Shown: one piece after another, positions 43,787 through 52,614 of the stretch
Numbering within the stretch: position 1 is the stretch's first letter
Layout: every line of letters starts with the position of its first letter
Assembly (NCBI RefSeq): GCF_045223415.1
Contig: NZ_JBEQZJ010000004.1
Span: forward strand, 1-64,000
DNA from: Hoskinsella mucinilytica
Lineage (GTDB): Bacteria; Bacillota_I; Bacilli_A; Erysipelotrichales; Erysipelotrichaceae
Direction of reading: 5' to 3'
DNA: 64,000 bases
Notes under the pieces: generated by a model
Seen by the model: only the letters and a program-made list of their open reading frames with translations
The model's database searches: none
What the model was told of the DNA's origin: nothing
Position numbers and translations under genes: made by a program

Positions 43787-43815
43787 AACAGCCTGGATAG
43801 CCAGGCTGTTCTTTC
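43787..43815 (+). terminator. Stem-loop between pstS and pstC
   Basis: AACAGCCTGG and CCAGGCTGTT form a perfect 10-bp stem with loop ATAG, followed by the weak tail CTTTCT. It likely works as a partial terminator or 3' stabiliser that gives more pstS than pstCAB message. Confidence 0.75.
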
Positions 43816-43838
43816 TAAAGGATAGGATCGGTGATGAA

Positions 43839-44780
43839 ATGAAATCATATGTGCGAAGCTCAATTAGCTCACAGAAAAATCTAACGAAATTAAAGAAGGA
43901 TCAACGAATGCGCTTTCTCTTCATGCTTGCGGCATTGTTGTCATCCAGTGCCATTGCGATCATCATCATATTTATCGCAATTAAGGGAATCATTCCATTT
44001 ACTCCAGGATATGAATATGGTAAGGTTGATTTTATAGGTTTTATCACAGGGAGTATGTGGCGTAAAGATCAAGGGATGTATGGGGTCGGCTTTATTATCA
44101 TCAATACGCTAGTATCTGCATTCGGTGCCCTGTTAGTTTCTTTTCCTTTATCGGTATTGACTGCTTTATTCATTACGAAAATAGCACCCAAAAGAATTGC
44201 GGCCCTAATGACGACGGTCGTGGAGCTACTAGCATCGATACCATCTGTTGTTTATGGGGTATTTGCTTCTGGAACGATCACCATTTTAGTTTCGAATCTA
44301 GCGAATAATTTCGGCTTTGTTACCGCAGGAGGAAGCTCTTTGCTTGCAGTTATTCTCTTGTTGGCCATTATGATTTTCCCCACCATCACCTCCTTATCCA
44401 TTACTGCAATCAAATCGGTAGGGAAAGAAATCGAAGAGGGAAGTCTGGCGTTGGGCGCAACACGTACACAAACAAACTTCAAGGTGATCTTAACCAGTGC
44501 CAAATCTGGCATTTTTGCAGGAGCGATCCTAGGTATCGGTCGTGCGTTTGGTGAAGCGACGGCCGTTGCAATGGTTGCAGGAAATAAAATGTTTGGACCA
44601 ACTTTAAACCTGTTTGATACCACAAGAACATTAACAACAACGATGTTGGCAGGTCTTGGAGAAACCACAGGATTAGATTATGACATTCGATTTTCTGCCG
44701 GATTGGTCTTAATGGCGGTAATCTTGTTCAGTAATCTCATCTTAAATCTAGTGAAAAAGAAAGTAGGGAACATTCAATGA
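43839..44780 (+). CDS. pstC: Phosphate ABC transporter permease PstC
   Basis: A 313-residue inner-membrane permease with about six spans. GSMWRKDQGMYGVGFIIINTL, ELLASIPSVVYGVFASGTI and the EEGSLALGATRTQTNFKVIL loop, which contacts PstB, are conserved. It pairs with PstA to form the phosphate channel. The gene overlaps pstA by four bases. A long minus-strand reading frame across its 3' half is only a composition shadow. Confidence 0.93.
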   Translation: MKSYVRSSISSQKNLTKLKKDQRMRFLFMLAALLSSSAIAIIIIFIAIKGIIPFTPGYEYGKVDFIGFITGSMWRKDQGMYGVGFIIINTLVSAFGALLVSFPLSVLTALFITKIAPKRIAALMTTVVELLASIPSVVYGVFASGTITILVSNLANNFGFVTAGGSSLLAVILLLAIMIFPTITSLSITAIKSVGKEIEEGSLALGATRTQTNFKVILTSAKSGIFAGAILGIGRAFGEATAVAMVAGNKMFGPTLNLFDTTRTLTTTMLAGLGETTGLDYDIRFSAGLVLMAVILFSNLILNLVKKKVGNIQ

Positions 44781-46024
44781 AGCAACTTCATCTAAAACAA
44801 AAGAAGAAAAGAACACTTGTGGATGGTATGTTGAATGGTATCACTTATGTATCCAGTGGATTAAGCGTTTTTGTTTTGATTGCCATCTTCGTCTTTATTT
44901 TCTCAAAAGGATATCGTTCTTTAGGAATGGATCTATTAACAGGTAACTATTGGTCTAAAAGCTATTTGTCCAGTGTTCAGGATACATATAATCATCCTTC
45001 CTCTTTCCAACGTCCTGAAGACTTAAAAGAAAATGTGTTCTTTTCACAAAAATGGGGCGTAGGCTTTGTAGATGCAAAAGATCAAAATAAAGATGATATC
45101 ATCTTGATAGAATATATGGATGATCAATCACCCTTCCAATATTTGATCGATGATAGCATCAAACAGAAAACCGTCAATATGAAAGCAGAAACAGGCTTTC
45201 AACTAGAAAAGCTTACCTATCGTAATGAAAGTGGCGTTAGCGCAACTGCAGGAAAATTATTATCTCAAAATGCACAACAAGTAAGTGAAATTTTAGATAC
45301 CAAAGCAACTTCTATTTCTCAAATGTTTTTCAAAACACCGGGTGGAGGGATACGAGGAAGTATCCTATCTACGCTATGGCTTATTTTAATTTCCATGTTG
45401 ATTGCTCTTCCATTAGGCGTAGCGGCAGCCATTTATTTACATGAATACGCAAGTAAGAATCGCTTTACTGCAATCATTCGTAGCGCAATTGAAATGCTGA
45501 CAGGAGTTCCTAGTATTATCTTTGGTTTGATGGGCGTTGCAGTATTGTTTCCGGTGACACAACTATTCGGAGCAGAAACGACAAGCATTCTGTTAGGCTC
45601 CTTCACAATGGCCATTATTTTACTTCCGACCATCATTCGCTCTACTGAGGAAGCTTTGATCGTGGTTCCTCAATCGTTACGAGATGCAAGTCTATCCGTT
45701 GGTGCCAACCAATCACAAACGATATTCAAGGTCGTACTTCCTTGTGCGATTCCCGGGATATTAACAGGTGTCTTATTAAGCATCGGTAGAGTCATCGGAG
45801 AAAGTGCAGCTCTTATTTATACGATGGGTACGTATGTCAACGATACGCCAACCTTAACTACACAAGGGACGAGTCTTGCTGTTCATATCTATAATATCAT
45901 GAGCAGTGAAATGCCGAATTTTGAATTAGCCAGTGCCATTTCAATCGTGATCTTAGTATTTGTATTGATATTGAATATTGCTGTGAAACTGTTAAGCAAA
46001 CGCTTTAATAAAGCCTGGTATTAG
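44777..46024 (+). CDS. pstA: Phosphate ABC transporter permease PstA
   Basis: A 415-residue permease, longer than PstC because of an extracytoplasmic segment of about 150 residues between the first span and the core (residues 45-190). FFKTPGGGIRGSILSTLWLI begins the transport domain, MLTGVPSIIFGLMGVAVLF and LRDASLSVGANQSQTIFKVV are the PstA hallmarks. This extended form occurs in other Bacillota. It follows pstC by overlap and precedes pstB by 14 bases. Confidence 0.92.
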   Translation: MKQLHLKQKKKRTLVDGMLNGITYVSSGLSVFVLIAIFVFIFSKGYRSLGMDLLTGNYWSKSYLSSVQDTYNHPSSFQRPEDLKENVFFSQKWGVGFVDAKDQNKDDIILIEYMDDQSPFQYLIDDSIKQKTVNMKAETGFQLEKLTYRNESGVSATAGKLLSQNAQQVSEILDTKATSISQMFFKTPGGGIRGSILSTLWLILISMLIALPLGVAAAIYLHEYASKNRFTAIIRSAIEMLTGVPSIIFGLMGVAVLFPVTQLFGAETTSILLGSFTMAIILLPTIIRSTEEALIVVPQSLRDASLSVGANQSQTIFKVVLPCAIPGILTGVLLSIGRVIGESAALIYTMGTYVNDTPTLTTQGTSLAVHIYNIMSSEMPNFELASAISIVILVFVLILNIAVKLLSKRFNKAWY

Positions 46025-46038
46025 AAAGGATGAGATCT

Positions 46039-46800
46039 ATGAACAAACAAACGATATTCCATGTAGATAAATTGAATCTGTTTTATGGAGAAAAACATGC
46101 CTTGATCAATATTCATATGGATATAGAAAGAAATAAAGTAACCGCATTGATCGGACCAAGTGGTTGTGGCAAAAGTACGTTCTTGCGTTGCCTAAACCGC
46201 ATGAATGACTTGATCGAAGGTTGTCGCATTGATGGTCTGATCGAAATTGACGGAGTGAATATCCATAGTGATAAATTGAATGTGGTTGATTTAAGAACAC
46301 AAGTCGGTATGGTCTTTCAAAAACCGAATCCATTTCCAATGTCTATTTTTGATAATATTACCTATGGTCCAAGGTGTCAGGGAATCAAAAACAAGAAGGT
46401 ATTGGAAGACATTGTTGAACAGTCATTGCGAAAAGCTGCGTTATGGGATGAAGTAAAGGATCGTCTTCATGATTCTGCCTTTGGTCTTAGTGGTGGACAA
46501 CAACAACGTTTGTGTATCGCAAGAGCCATTGCTATGGAACCGGAAGTCATTTTGATGGATGAACCAACCAGTGCATTGGATCCGATTGCTACAAGCAAGA
46601 TTGAAGATCTGATTGAAGAATTGAAAAAAGATTATACCATCATTATAGTAACACATTCTATGCAACAGGCATCTCGTGTGAGTGACTATACTGCCTTTTT
46701 CTTACTAGGGGAAGTGGTAGAGTATGATACGACAAGTAAAATATTCCAACAACCATCAGATAAACGCACCGAAGATTATATTACCGGAAGGTTTGGATAG
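46039..46800 (+). CDS. pstB: Phosphate ABC transporter ATP-binding protein PstB
   Basis: The 253-residue ATPase that powers the Pst system. Walker A GPSGCGKSTFLRCLNRMNDL, signature LSGGQQQRLCIARA and Walker B VILMDEPTSALDPIA are all typical of PstB. The ATG at MNKQTIFHV is used because AAAGGATG lies eight bases before it and overlaps the earlier in-frame ATG. phoU follows by 12 bases. Confidence 0.95.
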   Translation: MNKQTIFHVDKLNLFYGEKHALINIHMDIERNKVTALIGPSGCGKSTFLRCLNRMNDLIEGCRIDGLIEIDGVNIHSDKLNVVDLRTQVGMVFQKPNPFPMSIFDNITYGPRCQGIKNKKVLEDIVEQSLRKAALWDEVKDRLHDSAFGLSGGQQQRLCIARAIAMEPEVILMDEPTSALDPIATSKIEDLIEELKKDYTIIIVTHSMQQASRVSDYTAFFLLGEVVEYDTTSKIFQQPSDKRTEDYITGRFG

Positions 46801-46812
46801 GAGGTCAAAAAC

Positions 46813-47451
46813 ATGGTAAAAATCGATAAAGAATTGGATGGCATGGAACAAAATGTACTTAAAATGGGAAATAAGGTCATTGCCATGCATGAAGCAGTCA
46901 TTGCTGTTTTAAGTCAACAAGATAAAGAAAAAGAATTAGAGATCGTACAAGCAGATGATCGTATCAATCATCTAGAGGAAGAAATCAATGATCAAGCAAT
47001 TGCTTCATTGGCATTATTATCTCCGGTAGCAAGTGATCTTCGCAAGGTGATTGCTGCCATCAAAATCGCATGTGAATTGGAGCGTATTGGTGATTATGCC
47101 AAAAATATCGCCATCTTTCTGATAAAAAATGAACATTTGGATATGACGATTCTAGAATATGCACAGACGATGGAAAAAGAATTTATCGTCATGCTGGAAG
47201 AAACGATGAAATGCTATTTGAATAAAGATGTAGAGAAAGCATTTGAAATTCCCGAAATCGATAAGGAGATCAATTCATTGATGAAGGAAACCAAACATAA
47301 TCTAACAAAAAAACAGGAAGATGATCTGATTGGTCATATCTTTGAAGTTAGTAGTATGTTAAGAAACATCGAACGAGCAGGGGACCATGTGAAAAACATT
47401 TGTGAACACATCATCTATATGATCAAGGGACAGCATTATGATTTTGGTTAG
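46813..47451 (+). CDS. phoU: Phosphate transport regulator PhoU
   Basis: A 212-residue all-helical protein with two copies of the PhoU three-helix motif: DDRINHLEEEINDQAIASL and LERIGDYAKNIA in the first, PEIDKEINSLMKET and IERAGDHVKNICEHIIYMI in the second. The E-R-x-G-D metal sites are kept in both. PhoU couples Pst activity to the sensor kinase and restrains phosphate uptake. Last gene of the pst operon. Confidence 0.95.
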   Translation: MVKIDKELDGMEQNVLKMGNKVIAMHEAVIAVLSQQDKEKELEIVQADDRINHLEEEINDQAIASLALLSPVASDLRKVIAAIKIACELERIGDYAKNIAIFLIKNEHLDMTILEYAQTMEKEFIVMLEETMKCYLNKDVEKAFEIPEIDKEINSLMKETKHNLTKKQEDDLIGHIFEVSSMLRNIERAGDHVKNICEHIIYMIKGQHYDFG

Positions 47452-47452
47452 T

Positions 47453-47490
47453 AAAGATTCCTTTCTGTAAAGAGGGGAATCTTTTCTATA
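47453..47490 (+). terminator. Terminator of the pst operon
   Basis: AAAGATTCC and GGAATCTTT pair over nine bases with a short T-rich tail. Confidence 0.75.
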
Positions 47491-47738
47491 ACAAGGATCA
47501 CTTTATGATGCTAATACATCATGAAATGGCATACCTTTCTTTCATTACGATGCTTTCATTCTATATGCCATGTATACATTCTTCAGTGTATATCAACACA
47601 TATCAGTTTGCATTTGTATAGTAGAGCTATCCTATATAACATGTCCTAAATGCCATGGCGTAATGATTTAGTATAATTTGATCCTGAAGATTTCCCTTTT
47701 TTCTTCGGTTTCCTGCTAAAAGAACTTTTCTATCAAAC
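47491..47738. other. Convergent gap with small inverted repeats
   Basis: About 250 bases without a believable gene. ATGATG/CATCAT, ATGGCAT/ATGCCAT and the palindrome GCCATGGC are seen. No promoter-terminator pair could be matched, so no RNA gene is called. Confidence 0.3.
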
Positions 47739-47770
47739 AAAAAAAGACATCTACACAATGGATAGATGTC
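47739..47770 (-). terminator. Terminator of the Na/Pi symporter gene
   Basis: On the minus strand GACATCTA and TAGATGTC form an 8-bp stem followed by seven T residues. Confidence 0.88.
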
Positions 47771-47783
47771 CTACTCTTACATA

Positions 47784-49466
47784 TTAAACTTTTTCTTCTA
47801 ATATTTCATGCATTGGCATTTCTTCATTAGTTTCTTTGACGATATTCCAAATATGATCACCGATTCGCTCCAGTGTACCTAAAATATCTACGTAGATTCC
47901 TGCTGCTACACTAGAGTTACAGGAGTTGTCCGTCATACGCTTGAAATGTCGTTGTCTTGCTTTTTCCTCTACAAGATCAAGATAGTTTTCCTTATCTGTG
48001 ATGACTTGAATGATGTGTTCTTCTCGGCTGGAGAAATATTGAAGTGCCAAGGTGTTCATTTCAATGACGGTTTCATACATTTCATTAACATCATTGATGG
48101 CATCTGTTGAGAAGGTTCCTTTATCATCGAAGGTCAATTCATAGAATTCATTTAAGTTCATCGTAAGATCGCCAACACGTTCGATGTTCTTAATGACCTG
48201 AAGGTTTCCGATAAACTCATCTGTGTCATGTTCACTTAGACTGTTATGTGCAATGCTCATCAAATAATCTGTGATCTTGCTATCTAAAGAATTGATGGCA
48301 TCCTCATATTGACGAGAAACCCCTTTGTACTTGCTGTTTTGCTTGTTGAAATAATTTTGACTTGCTTTAATACAATCACTCGCCAGTTCTCCCATCTTGA
48401 TGGTCACTTGTTTACTGACAACCAAGGCTCCACTTGGAAGGGAACTTGCTAGTTGAGGATCCAAAGCATTGAAATCCACTTCGATACGTTCTTCATTTTC
48501 ACCAGGCATGATTCGCTTGATCAAACGAACCATCTGATTGATGAATGGATAAGTCAAAATAGAAATCACCAAGGTTCGTACGATATGAGCAATGGCAATT
48601 TGCATCATAGGCGAAATGTGGTAAGTATCCGCCAAATATTGAATGAAATCAACATAAGGATTTAACAATAACATAAACAATAATGCACCGATCACATTGA
48701 ATAAAACGTTGAAGAATGCACTTCGCTTAGCCGCAAGACTTCCTCCAATCGATGCAAAAACAGCTGTTATGGTCGTACCGATATTACTTCCAAACACAAA
48801 TGGTAATGCGGCCGCAAGTGTCATAGCTCCGGCATCATAAATTTTCTGTATGATACCGATCACAGCACTCGAGGATTGCACGATACCGGTCATGATGGTA
48901 CCACATAACAATCCAAGCCAAGGCTGATCTGCCATGGTCGTTGCTAGATTTTCGAAGAAATTAAGCTGTCCAAGTTTGCTTAATTCATCTCCCATCAACC
49001 TTAATCCGAAAAACAATAAACCAAATCCCAATACGATCTGTCCAAGATAAGTCTGTTTCTTTCTACTTGCAAACATCGTGATCAATACACCGATGAATAC
49101 AAAATACAGAGCCAGTGTTTCTACCTTTAAACCGATCAAGAAGGCGGTAACCGTTGTACCGATATTCGCCCCGATGATGATACCGATTGATTGCTCCAAC
49201 GTCATCAAGCCCGCACGTACAAATCCAATGGCGATCGCACTAGTTGCGGAACTGGATTGAATAAATACGGTAATGATAGCACCAACGATGATCCCTTTCC
49301 AAGGCTTGTTGGTGTATTTGTCAATGTAATCCCTTAATTTTTCACCTGCGATGCTTTTTAATCCATCTCCCATAAATTCAATACCGAAAAGGAAGAGGGC
49401 AAGCCCACCGATGATGAAGTCCCAGCTGATGTCTGCCGACATCGAATTGGCTGCTATATGTAACAT
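47784..49466 (-). CDS. Na/phosphate symporter family protein with PhoU domain
   Basis: A 560-residue membrane protein of the NptA/YjbB type. The two inverted transport repeats carry the QSSSATSAIAIGFV and QSSSAVIGIIQKIY motifs that bind Na and phosphate; GANIGTT and GSNIGTT follow each. From about residue 340 a cytoplasmic PhoU-like helical domain occupies the tail (NIERVGDLTMNLNEF, LERIGDHIWNIV). It offers Na-coupled phosphate transport, inward or outward, beside the Pst system and converges on it. RBS AGGAGG. Confidence 0.9.
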   Translation of the reverse strand: MLHIAANSMSADISWDFIIGGLALFLFGIEFMGDGLKSIAGEKLRDYIDKYTNKPWKGIIVGAIITVFIQSSSATSAIAIGFVRAGLMTLEQSIGIIIGANIGTTVTAFLIGLKVETLALYFVFIGVLITMFASRKKQTYLGQIVLGFGLLFFGLRLMGDELSKLGQLNFFENLATTMADQPWLGLLCGTIMTGIVQSSSAVIGIIQKIYDAGAMTLAAALPFVFGSNIGTTITAVFASIGGSLAAKRSAFFNVLFNVIGALLFMLLLNPYVDFIQYLADTYHISPMMQIAIAHIVRTLVISILTYPFINQMVRLIKRIMPGENEERIEVDFNALDPQLASSLPSGALVVSKQVTIKMGELASDCIKASQNYFNKQNSKYKGVSRQYEDAINSLDSKITDYLMSIAHNSLSEHDTDEFIGNLQVIKNIERVGDLTMNLNEFYELTFDDKGTFSTDAINDVNEMYETVIEMNTLALQYFSSREEHIIQVITDKENYLDLVEEKARQRHFKRMTDNSCNSSVAAGIYVDILGTLERIGDHIWNIVKETNEEMPMHEILEEKV

Positions 49467-49633
49467 AGAAAACCTCCTGTAAAAACTTACATCGCCATAA
49501 TTTTAACATTTTCTTTACAATCTGTATACATTTGAAAAACAAATTCATTCTAAAATTACAGAAATTAGCAGGAAGAATGACTTTTTCTATTCGCATATGT
49601 TATACTATATGCGAACAAAAACCGAGGTGGATT

Positions 49634-50101
49634 ATGGAAATAAATATAACAAATCAAAGTGAATCAAAAAAATGGTCAAGGTATAAAAAAGACTTTATAA
49701 GCATTGCGAATCGTACGCAAAGCGTCCTTCGATTAGACAAAGAATATAGCCTTTCTGTTATCTTTGTGGATCCGGATCAGATTCATGAAATCAATAAAAG
49801 CTATCGTGGAATCGATCGTGCAACAGATGTAATCAGCTTTGCTTTGCAAGATAGCGAAGATGACTATGAAGTAATGGAAGGCGATAATGAACTGGGTGAT
49901 ATTTTCATCAATGTGCAAGCTATTATCGATCAGGCAAGTGAATATGGGCACAGTATGAGAAGAGAAGTATGCTTCCTCTTTACACATGGCTTATTACATT
50001 TGCTAGGGTATGACCATATGAATGAGAATGATGAAAAAGAAATGTTTTCTCTTCAGGATGTGATTTTAGATGATATCGTTCCTAAAAAAGTACGTTCGTA
50101 A
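49634..50101 (+). CDS. ybeY: Endoribonuclease/rRNA maturation factor YbeY
   Basis: A 155-residue metal-dependent protein required for 16S rRNA 3'-end maturation and ribosome quality control. The zinc signature H-x3-H-x5-H is intact in THGLLHLLGYDH. SYRGIDRATDVISFAL is the other conserved block. The start MEINITN is used because GAGGTGG precedes it; longer in-frame starts run back into the promoter region. dgkA begins inside its last codons. Confidence 0.93.
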   Translation: MEINITNQSESKKWSRYKKDFISIANRTQSVLRLDKEYSLSVIFVDPDQIHEINKSYRGIDRATDVISFALQDSEDDYEVMEGDNELGDIFINVQAIIDQASEYGHSMRREVCFLFTHGLLHLLGYDHMNENDEKEMFSLQDVILDDIVPKKVRS

Positions 50102-50429
50102 ATTCCGCTATGCCTTTCAAGGGTTATTTCATGGCATAACACATGATCGCAGTATTCTATTACAATGCTTGATCGGTATTGCAGTCATAGGCGTATTTGC
50201 ATTACTTGGTCTTAATACGATAGAATGGTGCATCGTGATCATGTTGATCGGCATCATCATTACATTGGAATTTGTGAATAGCTCGATTGAAACTATTGTG
50301 GATTTTATTTCGCCTCAATATAATGAAAAAGCAAAGATCATCAAAGATTATGCTGCAGCAGCTGTACTTGTTATGTCTATTGCGGCTGCGATGGTTGCTT
50401 TGTTGATACTGAAAGGAAAATTAGGATGA
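50070..50429 (+). CDS. dgkA: Diacylglycerol/undecaprenol kinase DgkA
   Basis: A 119-residue membrane kinase with three spans. EFVNSSIETIVDFISPQYNEKAK is spelled across residues 68-90 and carries the catalytic E-x-N-T/S region; KDYAAAAVLV follows. Gram-positive members phosphorylate undecaprenol to recycle the lipid carrier. It overlaps ybeY by 32 bases and cdd by four, as in the Bacillus cluster. Confidence 0.92.
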   Translation: MISFLKKYVRKFRYAFQGLFHGITHDRSILLQCLIGIAVIGVFALLGLNTIEWCIVIMLIGIIITLEFVNSSIETIVDFISPQYNEKAKIIKDYAAAAVLVMSIAAAMVALLILKGKLG

Positions 50430-50830
50430 AAGAAGAATATAATGAACTGATCAAACGTGCGTTTTCTGCAATGGAACACGCATATGCACCATATAGTAAC
50501 TACCATGTCGGGGCATGTATCAAAACGAAAGATGGGAATTATATCCCAGGTGTTAATATAGAAAATGCTTCCTTCGGTTTGACCAATTGTGCCGAACGAA
50601 GTGCTGTTTTTGCCGCTTATTCTTATGGATATCGCAAAGAAGATATTGAAATGATCGCCATTGTAAGTGATGGGGATCGTTTGGCAGCACCATGTGGAGC
50701 ATGTCGTCAAGTATTGGTAGAGCTTTTAGAACAAGATACCCCGATCATATTAAGCAATGGATCTGAAGAAATGGTTACGACCATCAAGGAACTGTTGCCG
50801 ATGTCATTTACAAGTGAGGATGTGTTATAA
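50426..50830 (+). CDS. cdd: Cytidine deaminase
   Basis: A 134-residue tetrameric-type cytidine deaminase that turns cytidine and deoxycytidine to uridine forms. The zinc ligands are in TNCAERSAVF (Cys-Ala-Glu) and APCGACRQVL. YAPYSNYHVGACI is the conserved substrate loop. The stop codon shares a base with the era start. Confidence 0.94.
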   Translation: MKEEYNELIKRAFSAMEHAYAPYSNYHVGACIKTKDGNYIPGVNIENASFGLTNCAERSAVFAAYSYGYRKEDIEMIAIVSDGDRLAAPCGACRQVLVELLEQDTPIILSNGSEEMVTTIKELLPMSFTSEDVL

Positions 50831-51729
50831 TGTATAAATCAGGATTTATTTCAATCATTGGGAGACCGAATGCAGGAAAAAGTACCTTGTTAAATGCTAT
50901 ATTGAAAGAAAAAATAGCAATCACCAGTGATAAACCCCAAACAACGAGAAATAATATATCGGGAATATTAACCAGGGAGGATGCTCAATTCGTTTTCATT
51001 GATACTCCAGGCATCCATAAGCCAAAGCATGAGCTAGGAAAAACATTAAATAAAAATGCCTACACTGCCATTGCAGAAGCAGATATCAACTTTTGGATGG
51101 TAGATGCTACACAAAGTTTTGGTAGTGGGGATGAGTTTATTTTAGAAAAGATGAAAACAAGTCACATTCCATGTTTTCTTATTTTAAATAAAATTGATTT
51201 ATTAGATAAAGAAAAGCTGATCAAGGTTTTGAAATCTTGGCAAGATCGTTTTGCATTCGCAGAAATCTTTCCGATCAGCGCATTAAAAAAAGAGAATATC
51301 GATCATCTTTTAGAAGTCACCAAAGAGTATCTTGAAGAAGGACCGAAGTATTTTCCGGATGATATGATTTCAGATCATGGAGAACAGTTTCAAATAGCAG
51401 AGATCATACGTGAAAAAGTATTATATAAAACAAAAGAAGAAGTACCTCATTCGGTTGCGGTGGTAATCGAGAAAAAAGAGGAAACGGATACCAAAGTGTT
51501 TTTACAAGCCATGATCGTGGTAGAACGTACTTCACAAAAATCTATTTTGATTGGAAAACAAGGAGCGATGATCCGTGGTATTCGATTGGCGGCACAAAAA
51601 GAATTGAAAGAGAAGTTTCATAAAAAAGTAGAATTAGAACTTTTTGTTCGTGTAGAAAAAAACTGGCGTAATCGTTCTAGTAAGCTTCAGCAATTAGGCT
51701 ATTTGGAAATGGAAACGAACAATGAATGA
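50830..51729 (+). CDS. era: GTPase Era
   Basis: A 299-residue ribosome-assembly GTPase. G1 is GRPNAGKSTLLNAIL, G3 DTPGIHKPKHELG, G4 NKIDLLD, and the C-terminal KH domain (SILIGKQGAMIRGIRLAAQKEL) binds the 3' end of 16S rRNA. It follows cdd and overlaps recO by eight bases, the usual era-recO coupling. Confidence 0.96.
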   Translation: MYKSGFISIIGRPNAGKSTLLNAILKEKIAITSDKPQTTRNNISGILTREDAQFVFIDTPGIHKPKHELGKTLNKNAYTAIAEADINFWMVDATQSFGSGDEFILEKMKTSHIPCFLILNKIDLLDKEKLIKVLKSWQDRFAFAEIFPISALKKENIDHLLEVTKEYLEEGPKYFPDDMISDHGEQFQIAEIIREKVLYKTKEEVPHSVAVVIEKKEETDTKVFLQAMIVVERTSQKSILIGKQGAMIRGIRLAAQKELKEKFHKKVELELFVRVEKNWRNRSSKLQQLGYLEMETNNE

Positions 51730-52453
51730 TGTAATGGAAGGTATCGTGATCGATGTGTTAGAATATCGTGATCACGATGCCTTGCTTTCGATATTACGTA
51801 AAGATGGTGCTTTGATTCGTGTTTCGGCAAAAGGAATACAGAAGGTGAAAAGTAAAAACGCACCAGCTTGTCAACTGTTTACCAAGAGTAGATTCTATTT
51901 AAATTATAAGGAAACAGCAACATTACAGAGCTTGAAAACAGCAGAAATCATCGAGACTTTTTATCGGTTACGAGAAGATCTGATGAAACAAAGCATTGCG
52001 ACTTTTTTCTGTGAAATCCTGCTTCGTAGCCAATTTGATATGGAAGAAGGGTATGCATTATTAGAAGAATCCTTATATCATCTACAAGAGGATAACGATC
52101 CTATGACGATCTTATGTCTATTTCAAGCCATGATCAATCGTATGCATGGGATCGAAATGCAATGTGATTGCTGTGTACGCTGTGGCAGTCAACAACGTAT
52201 TTATGCGATTTCCTTAAAGGATGGTGGCTTTGTATGCCAAACTTGTGCGAAAACGTATGATAAGGTGTATGTCAGTCAAGATTTAAAACGGTTTCGCTTA
52301 TTGAATAAAGCGATGCTGATGCATTATCCGATCCTAAAACAACAAGGAGGCTTTACCTTTCAGCATTTTGAACAACTGTATGCGTTTTTTGAGGAATATG
52401 CAGGCATCTCTATCAAAAGTATTCAGTTTTTGCGGTTATTAAAAAATATCTAA
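51722..52453 (+). CDS. recO: DNA repair protein RecO
   Basis: A 243-residue recombination mediator that helps RecA load on SSB-coated DNA. The N-terminal OB fold starts EGIVIDVLEYRDHDALLSIL, and a four-cysteine zinc site lies at CDCCVRCGSQ...CQTCAK around residues 145-180. It ends at an intrinsic terminator. Confidence 0.93.
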   Translation: MNDVMEGIVIDVLEYRDHDALLSILRKDGALIRVSAKGIQKVKSKNAPACQLFTKSRFYLNYKETATLQSLKTAEIIETFYRLREDLMKQSIATFFCEILLRSQFDMEEGYALLEESLYHLQEDNDPMTILCLFQAMINRMHGIEMQCDCCVRCGSQQRIYAISLKDGGFVCQTCAKTYDKVYVSQDLKRFRLLNKAMLMHYPILKQQGGFTFQHFEQLYAFFEEYAGISIKSIQFLRLLKNI

Positions 52454-52486
52454 AACGAATTTTAAATCAAAATTCGTTTTTTCGTT
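52452..52486 (+). terminator. Intrinsic terminator after recO
   Basis: AAAACGAATTTT and AAAATTCGTTTT form a perfect 12-bp stem with a five-base loop and further T residues. Confidence 0.9.
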
Positions 52487-52503
52487 TACATGTCCTGAAA
52501 AGA

Positions 52504-52533
52504 TTGACATTTCCAAGAAAAAAGTGTTATATT
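52504..52533 (+). promoter_or_regulatory. SigA promoter of glyS
   Basis: A perfect TTGACA, an 18-base spacer and TATATT. Transcription would start near 52541. Confidence 0.75.
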
Positions 52534-52548
52534 ATAGTGTATTCTTGT

Positions 52549-52596
52549 AACTATTTTATAGTTTGATAGCATTCGATACCTAGGAATGCGTTTTTT
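52549..52596 (+). promoter_or_regulatory. Leader hairpins with a terminator before glyS
   Basis: Between promoter and gene are AACTA/TAGTT, then GCATTC/GAATGC followed by GTTTTTT. The second is a normal intrinsic terminator placed 18 bases before the glyS start codon, so it should act as an attenuator. No T-box sequence is present. Confidence 0.55.
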
Positions 52597-52614
52597 ATTG
52601 AAAGGGGCATAACA

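Noticed and set aside
44252..44668. A 138-codon minus-strand reading frame across pstC
   Set aside because: It is antisense to the conserved pstC core and lacks any ribosome site or known domain.
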